The position numbers and the translations under genes are program-made. Source: Candidatus Cryptobacteroides excrementipullorum (GTDB lineage: Bacteria > Bacteroidota > Bacteroidia > Bacteroidales > UBA932). From it: a stretch of DNA of 59,367 nucleotides. This document shows, piece after piece, positions 34,078-42,310 of the stretch (its first letter is position 1; each line of letters starts with the position of its first letter). Location of the stretch: the NCBI GenBank assembly GCA_017695065.1, contig JADILZ010000106.1:1-59367 (forward strand). Direction: 5' to 3'. The notes under the pieces were generated by a model. That model was not told where the DNA came from. It searched no databases and was given only the letters and a program-made list of their open reading frames with translations.

Positions 34078-35073
34078 ATGGAATTTTTGACTAATGAGAA
34101 ACTGACTATCGTCGGTGCTGCCGGCATGATCGGATCAAACATGGCACAGACGGCTATGATGATGAGACTGACTCCGAACCTCTGCCTCTATGATCCGTAC
34201 GGACCTGGTCTTGAGGGTGTTGCGGAGGAAATGTATCATTGCGCTTTCGACGGAGCCAATATTACCTATACTACAGATATCAAGGAAGCCCTCACAGGGG
34301 CCGCATACGTGGTTTCTTCAGGCGGGGCGCCTCGCAAGCAGGGCATGACACGTGAGGACCTCCTCAAGGGAAACTGCGAGATTGCAGAGCAGCTCGGCAA
34401 GAATATCAAGGAGTTCTGCCCTGATGTGAAACATGTGGTCATCATCTTCAACCCTGCCGACCTCACCGGTCTGGTGACTCTCCTTCACTCAGGACTGAAG
34501 CCTTCACAGGTGACTACACTTGCAGCCCTCGACTCGACAAGGCTCCAGAGCGCCCTTGCAAAGGAATTCGGCGTGCAGCAGTGCAAAGTGACAGGATGTC
34601 ACACTTACGGAGGACACGGAGAGCAGATGGCAGTGTTCGCCTCAAAGGTGAGTGTGGACGGAAAGCCTTTCACAGAGCTTCTCGGTACAAAGCTCGCACA
34701 TGACAGGTGGGAGGAAATCAAAGGCAACGTGATCCAGGGCGGCAAGAAGATCATCGAGCTCCGTGGCCGTTCTTCATTCCAGAGCCCTGCATACGTATCC
34801 ATCGAGATGATTGCTGCTGCAATGGGCGGCAAGAAATTCGAGTGGCCTGCAGGATGCTATGTGAATACGGAGAAATACCACAATGTGATGATGGCAATGC
34901 CTACAGTAATCGATGCAACAGGCGTACACTATTCCGATGTTACAGGTACTCCTGAGGAAATGGCTGCCCTCGAGGCTTCTTACGAGCACCTCTGCAAGAT
35001 GCGTGACGAGATCATCGAACTTGGCATCATCCCTGCAGTGGCTGCATGGAAGACAGTCAATCCGAACCTCTGA
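34078..35073 (+). CDS. mdh: Malate dehydrogenase (lactate/malate dehydrogenase family)
   Basis: 331 aa from the ATG at 34078 (MEFLTNEKLTIVGAAGMIGS). The NAD-binding glycine motif is GAAGMIGS, and VVSSGGAPRKQGMTREDLL corresponds to the mobile active-site loop. Catalytic acid and base regions are NPADLTGL and CHTYGGHGEQM. In Bacteroidales it reduces oxaloacetate to malate on the branch to fumarate and succinate, regenerating NAD. Codon use is strongly biased relative to its neighbours, as expected for a highly expressed gene, and it has its own promoter and terminator. Confidence 0.94.
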   Translation: MEFLTNEKLTIVGAAGMIGSNMAQTAMMMRLTPNLCLYDPYGPGLEGVAEEMYHCAFDGANITYTTDIKEALTGAAYVVSSGGAPRKQGMTREDLLKGNCEIAEQLGKNIKEFCPDVKHVVIIFNPADLTGLVTLLHSGLKPSQVTTLAALDSTRLQSALAKEFGVQQCKVTGCHTYGGHGEQMAVFASKVSVDGKPFTELLGTKLAHDRWEEIKGNVIQGGKKIIELRGRSSFQSPAYVSIEMIAAAMGGKKFEWPAGCYVNTEKYHNVMMAMPTVIDATGVHYSDVTGTPEEMAALEASYEHLCKMRDEIIELGIIPAVAAWKTVNPNL

Positions 35074-35093
35074 CGGATTGTACCCATAAATAT

Positions 35094-35143
35094 AATCGAG
35101 GCTGTGTCGCGTTTTTGAGTGGCGCAGCCTCGATTGTCTTTTC
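35094..35143 (+). terminator. Terminator of mdh
   Basis: AATCGAGGCTG at 35094-35104 pairs with CAGCCTCGATT at 35125-35135 and can extend inward through GTCGC/GGCG. It is followed by GTCTTTTCC. It lies between the convergent mdh and ThiL-like genes. Confidence 0.85.
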
Positions 35144-35169
35144 CTGATTCCTTTAACGGAAGAGGTGAT

Positions 35170-36171
35170 TCACCAGCCTTGTGCCTTGAGCGGGAGTTCC
35201 ACACCCTCCGGAGTGACAAGGACGGTGCCCACTTCCGGCGTGGCGAGATGTCCTATGATGTCAAATGTCTGGAAATCATGGCGGAACTTGTCGTGCCTGC
35301 CGATAGGCACAGTGAACAGCAGGCGGTAGTCCTCCCCGCCGTTCAGAGCTGCCGAGACTGGGTCTATGTTCATTTCCTTGCCCAGGTCGAACATCTTTCC
35401 GGGGAATGGTATCTTGTCGACATATATCTTGACTCCGAGACCGCTGTCGCGCGAGAGTCTCTTTACTGCATCGGAAAGCCCGCGCGTGACAAGGTATCCA
35501 TGTGACGGTATTATTTCCGCATCTTCCAGCTGGGAGACGGTGGAAGGGTTCAGTTCCGGTTTCAGGTACGCCCCTACAAGATGCCTGTATCCGGAAAGAT
35601 CAGGCTGCGAGGAGTCGTCCTTTGTGTTTTCGAACCGTTTTTTCTCTCTCTCGAGCACCTGCATCCCCATGAAGGCGGCCCCGAGGTTGTCCGAGATGCA
35701 CACAAGATCCATGCTTTTGGCCCTGGTGCGGCGTTTCTCTGTGAGAGACAGCAGCTCCCCGGAGGCGGAAACAGCTATGCACAGTCCGTTGCGGGACGGG
35801 ATAAGGTCCAGGGCGAGGGACTTGTACCCGTGCTCTCTGGCGGCAGTGGTCATGCCTGTCCATATCTCCTTCACCTGCGGGAAATCCAGCTTGGCGGACA
35901 CTCCCAGTGTCACGGACAGGGTGCGCGGGTGTGCCATACATGCGTAAAGTTCCCCTGTCGCTGAAATCACGCTCTTGTATCCGAGATGCTTGAGCGGAAA
36001 ATATGTAAGGTCGAAGTCGGTTCCTTCAAGCAGTACCCCTGATGCGTTTACGTTGGTATCCTTGCCGGACATCGGGTAGGAGCATGTTCCTGCAGGGCTG
36101 TATCCTGTACCTTCAAAAAGTCTTGCGACAGCCTCTACCCGTCCTATTTCTGAAAAATTGTCTTCTGCCAT
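35170..36171 (-). CDS. ThiL-like (AIR synthase-related) protein with missing active-site motifs
   Basis: 333 aa. The protein follows the Bacteroidetes ThiL pattern: GTDFDLTYFPLKHLGYKSVI near the N-terminus, YLVTRGLSDAVKRL in the middle and GGEDYRLLFTV near the C-terminus. ThiL phosphorylates thiamine monophosphate to the diphosphate. Two motifs that bind Mg-ATP in true ThiL are not seen: GDDAAV (here the region reads PMSGKDTNVNASG) and GGDTT (here SLALDLIPSRNG). It is thus either a divergent kinase or an inactive paralogue, and I leave the symbol empty. The promoter at 36217-36224 faces away from tpx. Confidence 0.75.
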   Translation of the reverse strand: MAEDNFSEIGRVEAVARLFEGTGYSPAGTCSYPMSGKDTNVNASGVLLEGTDFDLTYFPLKHLGYKSVISATGELYACMAHPRTLSVTLGVSAKLDFPQVKEIWTGMTTAAREHGYKSLALDLIPSRNGLCIAVSASGELLSLTEKRRTRAKSMDLVCISDNLGAAFMGMQVLEREKKRFENTKDDSSQPDLSGYRHLVGAYLKPELNPSTVSQLEDAEIIPSHGYLVTRGLSDAVKRLSRDSGLGVKIYVDKIPFPGKMFDLGKEMNIDPVSAALNGGEDYRLLFTVPIGRHDKFRHDFQTFDIIGHLATPEVGTVLVTPEGVELPLKAQGW

Positions 36172-36216
36172 CTCAGTGGTGGATTATTGCCGGATTCCCG
36201 GCTGTTTAACAAATTT

Positions 36217-36224
36217 CAAATATA
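36217..36224 (-). promoter_or_regulatory. -7 box of the ThiL-like gene
   Basis: The minus strand reads TATATTTG, 45 bp before the start codon. It lies back to back with the tpx promoter, 7 bp from that promoter's -33 element. Confidence 0.55.
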
Positions 36225-36230
36225 GCAAAA

Positions 36231-36261
36231 TTTGTTTTCATCCTAATTATTTATAATTTTG
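36231..36261 (+). promoter_or_regulatory. Promoter of the tpx-cyd run
   Basis: TTTG at 36231-36234 and TAATTTTG at 36254-36261 are separated by 19 bp, an exact match to the Bacteroidetes -33/-7 arrangement. The tpx ATG is 126 bp downstream. The leader includes a possible 9-codon open frame starting near 36285 that ends before tpx. Confidence 0.65.
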
Positions 36262-36386
36262 AGAAATTTTAGGAGCTGTTCTTTATGTATGGAATTATCC
36301 CGGCAGCTTACTGAATGGAGACTTTCCGGAGGCACAGATGCGGATGTGTATTCCGGATATTTGAAATTAAAATCCAATGTATTGAT

Positions 36387-36893
36387 ATGGCAACAGTTAC
36401 ATTCCAGGGTACCCCTGTCCGGCTTAACGGGGACCTCCCTCGCAAGGGTACTGCCGCCCCTGAATTCGGCGGAGTGAAAGGCGACCTTTCTGTGGCACAT
36501 CTTTCTGACTTCAAGGGCAAGAAAGTGATATTGAATGTTTTTCCGAGTCTGGACACTCCTGTGTGTGCGGCTTCCGTCCGCAGGTTCAACCAGGAGGCAG
36601 CCTCTCTTGACAACACGGTCGTGCTCTGCATTTCAAAGGACCTTCCGTTCGCCCAGTCACGATTCTGCACTACCGAGGGCATTTCCGGTGTGGTGCCGCT
36701 TTCTGTATTCCGGTGCAGCTGCTTTACCGACAAGTACGGACTGCTTATGACAGACGGTCCGCTGAAGGGCCTTCTTGCAAGGGCAGTGGCGGTGATAGAC
36801 GCCGGCGGCGTTGTCGTTTATGAAGAACTTGTTCCGGAAATTACCGACGAGCCTGATTATGAAAAGGCTCTTGAGGCCGTGAGGAGTCTCTGA
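36387..36893 (+). CDS. tpx: Thiol peroxidase
   Basis: 168 aa from the ATG at 36387 (MATVTFQGTPVRL), the usual Tpx length. The peroxidatic cysteine is C60 in SLDTPVCAASVRRF and the resolving cysteine is C94 in SRFCTTEG, matching C61 and C95 of E. coli Tpx. It removes hydrogen and alkyl hydroperoxides using thioredoxin. It starts the run tpx-DUF4492-cydA-cydB, with gaps of about 15-20 bp, so peroxide removal and oxygen reduction are probably co-expressed. An in-frame upstream ATG at 36315 is unlikely because the extension has no family match. Confidence 0.96.
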   Translation: MATVTFQGTPVRLNGDLPRKGTAAPEFGGVKGDLSVAHLSDFKGKKVILNVFPSLDTPVCAASVRRFNQEAASLDNTVVLCISKDLPFAQSRFCTTEGISGVVPLSVFRCSCFTDKYGLLMTDGPLKGLLARAVAVIDAGGVVVYEELVPEITDEPDYEKALEAVRSL

Positions 36894-36913
36894 CTTTCTT
36901 TTCCAGGAACAAT

Positions 36914-37156
36914 ATGCCCGAAAGGAATTCCAACATACTGCTGTCTGTATGGAAGTTTTATGTGGACGGCTTCAGGAATATGACCTGGGGCCGCCCTCTT
37001 TGGGGTCTTATAATATTGAAAATCATTATTTTGTTCGCAGTTCTGAGAGTGTTTTTCTTTCAGCCGGTGCTTTCCGGCAAGACAGACAGCGAGAAAAGCG
37101 ACTTTGTGGGGGACAGGCTTGTGGAAAGGGTGGAGGGAACTGCCGGAAGTGACTAA
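36914..37156 (+). CDS. DUF4492 small membrane protein associated with cytochrome bd
   Basis: 80 aa. A cytoplasmic start (WKFYVDGFRNMTWGRPLW) is followed by one transmembrane helix (about 30-50, LIILKIIILFAVLRVFFF) and a charged tail. The FYVDGFRNMTWG motif is the hallmark of DUF4492, which is found directly before cydA in Bacteroidetes. By position it may be a small accessory or assembly subunit of the oxidase, like CydX in other phyla, although the sequences are unrelated. It is 15 bp upstream of cydA. Confidence 0.88.
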   Translation: MPERNSNILLSVWKFYVDGFRNMTWGRPLWGLIILKIIILFAVLRVFFFQPVLSGKTDSEKSDFVGDRLVERVEGTAGSD

Positions 37157-37171
37157 ACTGACTGTTTATAT

Positions 37172-38674
37172 ATGGTAGAAAATGCATTGATCGACTGGTC
37201 GAGGGCCCAGTTTGCCCTGACCGCCTGCTATCACTGGGTATTTGTCCCGCTGACGCTTGGCCTGTCTTTCATCGTGGCTGTAATGGAAAGTATTTATGTC
37301 GCGAAGAAGGATGAATTCTGGAAAAAGGCGGCCAAGTTCTGGATGAAGCTCTTCGCTATCAATTTTGCCGTGGGTATCGCCACGGGTATCATCCTTGAGT
37401 TCGAATTCGGTACTAACTGGAGCAACTATTCCTGGTTTGTCGGGGACATTTTCGGCGCTCCTCTCGCCATTGAAGGTATCCTGGCGTTCTTTATGGAGGC
37501 GACGTTCTTTGCAGTCATGTTCTTCGGGTGGAACAAGGTCAGCAGGAAATTCCATCTTGCCTCCACATGGCTTACATGTATAGGGGCGTCTGTCTCAGCA
37601 TTGTGGATACTGGTCGCGAACGCATGGATGCAGCATCCGGTAGGTATGGAGTTCAACCCGGATACTGTCCGCAATGAGATGGTGGATTTCTGGGCCGTGG
37701 CTCTCAACCCTGTGGCTGTCAGCAAATTCTTCCATTCAGTTCTAAGCGGATGGATGACCGGTTCTATTTTCGTCATCGGAGTGAGCTGCTGGTACCTGAT
37801 GCGCAAGAGGGAAGTGCGTTTCGCCAAGGCGAGCATAAGGGTGGCATCCGTAGTAGGTATTGTCGGGACCCTTGCCGTTATGTTTTCCGGAGACAGTTCC
37901 GCCATCCATGTGGCCAAGTACCAGCCTATGAAACTGGCTGCTGCGGAAGGGCTTGAAGACGGAGGCGAGAAAGCCCCGTTCTCCATAGTTCCCGGTGTGG
38001 AGATTCCCGGTATGCTCTCGATTCTTGCGACCCATGACATTAACGGTTTTGTCCCGGGAATAAACGACTTGCTGGACGGATATACGGCTCCTGACGGTAC
38101 AAAGGTCCTCTCGGCTGACGAGAAGAAGGAGCGCGGGGATATCGCCCTGGCTGCATTCAAGGCATACCGCGAGAACAGGGAATCTGATCCTGAGGCTGCC
38201 GCTCAGGCACGCAAGGTGCTGGAGGAGAACGTGGAATATTTCGGATACGGCTATATCCGGGACAAACAGGATCTTGTCCCTCCTGTATGGCTGGTTTACT
38301 GGCCTTTCAGGATAATGGTGGGCCTGGGATGCTTCCTCCTTCTGCTGATGGTGGTTGTCCTCTGGGCTGAAAGAAAGGACAGGATAGCCCGTCTGACATG
38401 GCTGCAGTGGGTTGCTTTGTGCTCCATCCCTCTTGTATATATCGCAGGGCAGGCCGGGTGGATTGTGGCCGAGGTGGGCCGCCAGCCGTGGGCGATCCAG
38501 GATCTCCTGCCTGTCAATGCCGCTGTATCAAGTCTCGGTACAGGGGCCGTAAGGACCACATTCTTCGTCTTTGTGGCAGTGTTCACGCTGTTCCTGGCCA
38601 TAGAGATCCGTATCTTGCTCAAGGCCATAAAGAAGGGTCCTGCAGTGGATGAGCCTCAAGTGTCTGACAAATAA
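37172..38674 (+). CDS. cydA: Cytochrome bd ubiquinol/menaquinol oxidase subunit I
   Basis: 500 aa, with about nine membrane helices. Heme ligands fall in CYHWVFVPLTLG (first His) and SKFFHSVLSGW (second His). The Q-loop between helices is present, and GRQPW near the C-terminus is the conserved block. The enzyme oxidises quinol and reduces oxygen to water with high affinity, which lets anaerobes tolerate nanomolar oxygen. It is followed by cydB after 14 bp. No cydDC is in the window. Confidence 0.97.
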   Translation: MVENALIDWSRAQFALTACYHWVFVPLTLGLSFIVAVMESIYVAKKDEFWKKAAKFWMKLFAINFAVGIATGIILEFEFGTNWSNYSWFVGDIFGAPLAIEGILAFFMEATFFAVMFFGWNKVSRKFHLASTWLTCIGASVSALWILVANAWMQHPVGMEFNPDTVRNEMVDFWAVALNPVAVSKFFHSVLSGWMTGSIFVIGVSCWYLMRKREVRFAKASIRVASVVGIVGTLAVMFSGDSSAIHVAKYQPMKLAAAEGLEDGGEKAPFSIVPGVEIPGMLSILATHDINGFVPGINDLLDGYTAPDGTKVLSADEKKERGDIALAAFKAYRENRESDPEAAAQARKVLEENVEYFGYGYIRDKQDLVPPVWLVYWPFRIMVGLGCFLLLLMVVVLWAERKDRIARLTWLQWVALCSIPLVYIAGQAGWIVAEVGRQPWAIQDLLPVNAAVSSLGTGAVRTTFFVFVAVFTLFLAIEIRILLKAIKKGPAVDEPQVSDK

Positions 38675-38688
38675 AAAAGGAGCCTGAA

Positions 38689-39834
38689 ATGTTTGAATAT
38701 GTATTTCTTCAGCAATACTGGTGGTTTATAGTATCCCTTCTGGGAGGCCTGCTCGTCTTCCTTCTCTTTGTCCAGGGCGGCAATGTCCTGATCTTTTCCG
38801 CCGGCAGAAGTGAGGCTGAAAGGTCCCTGATAGTCAATTCCACAGGACGGAAATGGGAGCTTACCTTCACCACGCTGGTTACATTCGGCGGTGCGTTCTT
38901 CGCTTCTTTTCCGCTTTTCTACAGTACGAGTTTCGGTGGTGCGTACTGGCTGTGGGTGCTGATTCTCATAAGTTTCGTTTTCCAGGCTGTGTCCTACGAG
39001 TTTCAGACCAAGGCCGGTAACATTCTGGGCCGCAATACTTTCCGTGCATTTCTTGTAGCCAATGGCTTTCTCGGTCCGTTCCTTCTTGGAATGGCGGTAG
39101 CCACGTTCTTTACCGGGTCTGATTTCACAGTGAACAAGGAAGCGGTAGGGGACTCGCTTGCACCTGTGATAAGTATATGGGGAAACGGGTGGCATGGCCT
39201 TGAGGCCTTCACCAATATCTGGAATATCTGCCTCGGGCTGGCAGTGTTCTTTCTCGCAATGACTCTCGGGGCCCTGTATATGATAAACAACATAGAGGAC
39301 GAGAACATCGTCCTGAAACTCAGGCTCAGGCTCTGGCTTTCATCATTCTGTTTCCTCATCCTCTTCGTGGCCTTCCTTCTGCATATCTGTATCGCACCGG
39401 GCTTTGCCGTGGATCAGGACGGGACAGTTTTCATGGAGAAGTCCAAGTATCTGCACAATTTCATCCAGATGCCTGCCGTGCTGGTCATTTTCCTTGCAGG
39501 TGTTGTCCTCGTCCTTTACGGGATTGTACGTACCCTGGCTTCGCGTAAATACCGCAGGGGGATATGGTCCACAGGGCTTGGGACTGTGCTTGCGGTGCTC
39601 GGCCTGTTCCTTGTGGCCGGGTACAACGGGACCGCATACTACCCGTCTGTCACTGACCTCCAGAGTTCTCTCACGATATCGAACAGCAGCTCCAGCCTGT
39701 TCACTCTGAAGACGATGACCATAGTGTCGTTCATCATTCCTTTTGTATTGGCCTACATAATATATGCGTGGAGGTCAATGGACCGCAAGTCCCTGACCGT
39801 TGATGAACTTGATGAGACTACAGACAAATATTGA
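38689..39834 (+). CDS. cydB: Cytochrome bd oxidase subunit II
   Basis: 381 aa, hydrophobic with about eight to nine helices. It opens with the family-typical YVFLQQYWWFIVSLLGGLLV. Mid-protein landmarks are FQTKAGNILGRNTFRAFLVA with NGFLGPFLLGMAVATF, and near the end MTIVSFIIPFVLAYIIYAW. It pairs with CydA to form the heterodimer. The gene is preceded by cydA and followed within 17 bp by a secreted phosphodiesterase-like gene on the same strand. Confidence 0.96.
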   Translation: MFEYVFLQQYWWFIVSLLGGLLVFLLFVQGGNVLIFSAGRSEAERSLIVNSTGRKWELTFTTLVTFGGAFFASFPLFYSTSFGGAYWLWVLILISFVFQAVSYEFQTKAGNILGRNTFRAFLVANGFLGPFLLGMAVATFFTGSDFTVNKEAVGDSLAPVISIWGNGWHGLEAFTNIWNICLGLAVFFLAMTLGALYMINNIEDENIVLKLRLRLWLSSFCFLILFVAFLLHICIAPGFAVDQDGTVFMEKSKYLHNFIQMPAVLVIFLAGVVLVLYGIVRTLASRKYRRGIWSTGLGTVLAVLGLFLVAGYNGTAYYPSVTDLQSSLTISNSSSSLFTLKTMTIVSFIIPFVLAYIIYAWRSMDRKSLTVDELDETTDKY

Positions 39835-39851
39835 TAAAGTTTTATAATACA

Positions 39852-40697
39852 ATGAAAAAGGTATTCTTTTCAGTTATGGCGGCGATGCTCCTGCTCCCGT
39901 CAGCGGCCTTTGCAAAAAAGGTTTCCGGCCCTGCTACCCTGGAGGTCATCTCATTCAATATCAGGATGGGGGAGGGTCAGGACGGGACGAACTCATGGCA
40001 GTTCAGGTGCCCTGCCACCATCTATATGCTCAGGGACCAGCAACCTGACATTTTCGGTCTTCAGGAGGCGTATGACTACCAGGTGCAGTTCATTTCCGAC
40101 AATATGCCGGAGTACAAGAATGTCGGTGTAGGACGTGAGGATGGCAAGCACAAGGGGGAGCACATGTCCATCTTCTGGAACAAGAAGAAGATCGCCCTCA
40201 GGAAATGGGGGACTTTCTGGCTTTCGGAAACTCCGGACAAGCCTTCAAAAGGCTGGGATGCGGCATGTTTCCGTACAGCCACATGGGCTCTTATGAAGGA
40301 CAAGAGGACAGGTCATGAATTCTATTATGTCAACACTCATCTGGATCATGTCGGAAAGACTGCCCAGAAGGAGGGTCTTGCTCTGATTGTCAAGAGGATA
40401 CAGGAAATCAACCCTGAAGGTCTCCCGATGGTGCTCACCGGCGATTTCAATGTATCGTCCGATGACCCGGTGCTTGATGACCTGGACAGGATGATGAAGA
40501 GCGCGCGCTCTTCTGCCGAGAGGACGGACAACCTCAATTCGTTCAACGGCTGGGGCAGGGACACTACTTCCATCATCGACTATATCTATTATTCGGGTTT
40601 CTCCTCATGCCCGCAATTCGAGACTGTCCAGAAAAAATATGCAGACAGGCCTTTCATTTCAGACCATTATCCTGTGAAGGCAATCCTGATATTCTGA
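39852..40697 (+). CDS. Secreted endonuclease/exonuclease/phosphatase family protein
   Basis: 281 aa from the ATG at 39852 (MKKVFFSVMAAMLLLPSAAF), a clear signal peptide. The DNase I-like fold is supported by ISFNIRMGEGQDG, FGLQEAYDYQ (metal Glu), VNTHLDHVGK, LTGDFNVSSDDP and the C-terminal SDHYPV. Members in Bacteroidetes hydrolyse phosphodiesters of lipids, sugars or nucleic acids outside the cytoplasm. The substrate is unknown. It lies 17 bp after cydB, so it may share the transcript, although its function has no obvious link to the oxidase. Confidence 0.9.
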   Translation: MKKVFFSVMAAMLLLPSAAFAKKVSGPATLEVISFNIRMGEGQDGTNSWQFRCPATIYMLRDQQPDIFGLQEAYDYQVQFISDNMPEYKNVGVGREDGKHKGEHMSIFWNKKKIALRKWGTFWLSETPDKPSKGWDAACFRTATWALMKDKRTGHEFYYVNTHLDHVGKTAQKEGLALIVKRIQEINPEGLPMVLTGDFNVSSDDPVLDDLDRMMKSARSSAERTDNLNSFNGWGRDTTSIIDYIYYSGFSSCPQFETVQKKYADRPFISDHYPVKAILIF

Positions 40698-40739
40698 CCC
40701 TTGAATTATAACGGACGAATTTGCAAATAGATTCCGATC

Positions 40740-42272
40740 ATGTCAAAATCCGGAAAGAGAAAGAGATGGCTCCTGGCGGGCCTGGCCGGCCTTGTCGCGG
40801 GCTTCTCTCTGATGATTGTGCTGAACACCTTTTATGTAAGGAGTTCGTCGAACGAGGCATGCATGATGTGCCATTCCCATCCTGATTCCGATGCGAGCTG
40901 GAAGCAGTCTGTGCATTACAGCAACGGCAGCGGTGTCGTGACCGACTGTGCTGACTGCCATCTTCCCCCGGAGGGGTCTGTGAAGCATTTCGCGGCAAAG
41001 GCGAAGACAGGGATGAAGGATGTATGGTCCTATTTGACAAAGGACAAGGACAAGATAGACTGGGAGAGCAAAAGCCAGCTGGAGTATGCTGTGAACATAG
41101 TCTATAACGAGTCATGCACGGCATGTCATGTGAACCTTTTCCCTGAGGGGATTACAGATGACGGTGTCACCGCGCATCTTTATTATGAGGAGAATGTGGA
41201 AAAGCTCGATCTCCAGTGCATAAGCTGCCATCTTGATGCCGGGCACTACAACCCTGGATACAAGCATACCAGGATGACAGGGCAGCCGGAGACGGGCGGG
41301 GGAGAGATTTATTCCGGAGCTGCCAGCGTGACAGCATTCGAGGACTTTACGGAGACCATACCCGGTACATCGGCGTCCATACGCATGGTGGCTGTCCCGG
41401 GAGGTACATTCAAGATGGGAAGCCCGGAGAATGAGCCTTTCCGCCGCAGCGACGAGTCTCCGCAGCGGGAAGTTTCCGTCTCTTCTTTCTTCATGGGGGA
41501 GACAGAGGTCACCTGGGACCAGTTCTGGGCATTTTACGGGGAGACCATGTCCGAGGGCAGGATACCTCCGGAGGTCGTCTATTTCAACAATTCCCGTGAA
41601 GATGTCGATGCCGTGAGCGGGCCTACCCCTCCTTTCGGTTTCCCTGACCAGGGATGGGGCATGGGTGAACGTCCGGTGATAACCCTGACCCACTACTCTG
41701 CGGAGACGTTCTGCAAGTGGCTGTCCATGAAGACGGGCAGGCATTACCGTCTGCCGACCGAGGCAGAATGGGAATATGCGGCACGCGGAGGCACTTCCAC
41801 CCCTTATTTCTTTGAGGGAAGCCCGAGAAAATACAGCAGCCGCGGTCTTTGGCGCGGACTGTTCGGTGCCGATACATCAGTGATAAACAGCTATGTGGTA
41901 TATGCAGGAAACAGCAGGAGCCGGACCAAGGAGCCGTCGGAGGTGCGTGCCAATCCGTTCGGGCTCAAGAATATGCTCGGGAATGTGATGGAATACTGCT
42001 CGGACTGGTATGCGGAGGATGCGTATTCGCATATCCAGGACGGTGCTGTGGATCCTAAGGGCCCTGAATCGGGAACCGAGTATGTCATAAGGGGAGGCCT
42101 TTATACTGATGACGCGGCTGACCTCCGGTGTGCAGCCAGGTCCCATACCGAACACGACGCATGGCTGAAGACCGATCCTCAGAACCCCAAGAGCATCTGG
42201 TGGTATTCCGATGTCAAGGGTGTAGGGTTCAGAGTGGTGTGCGAAGTGCCGGAAGGCATATCGGTGCAGTGA
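40740..42272 (+). CDS. NrfH-like tetraheme cytochrome c fused to a SUMF1/FGE-fold domain
   Basis: 510 aa. An uncleaved N-terminal anchor (about 9-32) is followed by four CxxCH heme sites: C41-H45, C70-H74, C126-H130 and C160-H164. This is the size and spacing of NrfH/NapC quinol dehydrogenases. From about residue 213 the protein continues as a SUMF1/FGE-type domain (MVAVPGGTFKMGS, GETEVTWDQFWAF, YRLPTEAEWEYAARGG, GLKNMLGNVMEYCSDWY, GVGFRVVCE). In formylglycine-generating enzymes two cysteines precede the RCAARS segment. Here that stretch is GLYTDDAADLRCAARS and both are absent, so sulfatase activation is unlikely. Electrons from menaquinol, or towards it, would be handled at the membrane and the SUMF1 domain would bind a partner or substrate in the periplasm. 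It opens the run that ends with ResB and CcsA. Confidence 0.9.
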   Translation: MSKSGKRKRWLLAGLAGLVAGFSLMIVLNTFYVRSSSNEACMMCHSHPDSDASWKQSVHYSNGSGVVTDCADCHLPPEGSVKHFAAKAKTGMKDVWSYLTKDKDKIDWESKSQLEYAVNIVYNESCTACHVNLFPEGITDDGVTAHLYYEENVEKLDLQCISCHLDAGHYNPGYKHTRMTGQPETGGGEIYSGAASVTAFEDFTETIPGTSASIRMVAVPGGTFKMGSPENEPFRRSDESPQREVSVSSFFMGETEVTWDQFWAFYGETMSEGRIPPEVVYFNNSREDVDAVSGPTPPFGFPDQGWGMGERPVITLTHYSAETFCKWLSMKTGRHYRLPTEAEWEYAARGGTSTPYFFEGSPRKYSSRGLWRGLFGADTSVINSYVVYAGNSRSRTKEPSEVRANPFGLKNMLGNVMEYCSDWYAEDAYSHIQDGAVDPKGPESGTEYVIRGGLYTDDAADLRCAARSHTEHDAWLKTDPQNPKSIWWYSDVKGVGFRVVCEVPEGISVQ

Positions 42273-42310
42273 AACAGGACATGTTTTCTTTATACTAACC
42301 AAATATAATT

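Noticed and set aside
40740..42272. Nitrite reductase complex NrfHA
   Set aside because: The NrfH-like part is present, but no pentaheme NrfA with a CxxCK active-site heme is found in the run or elsewhere in the window.
40740..42272. SUMF1 domain as the activator of the sulfatase at 57337
   Set aside because: The two catalytic cysteines of FGE are absent and the sulfatase has a serine-type site, which FGE does not modify.
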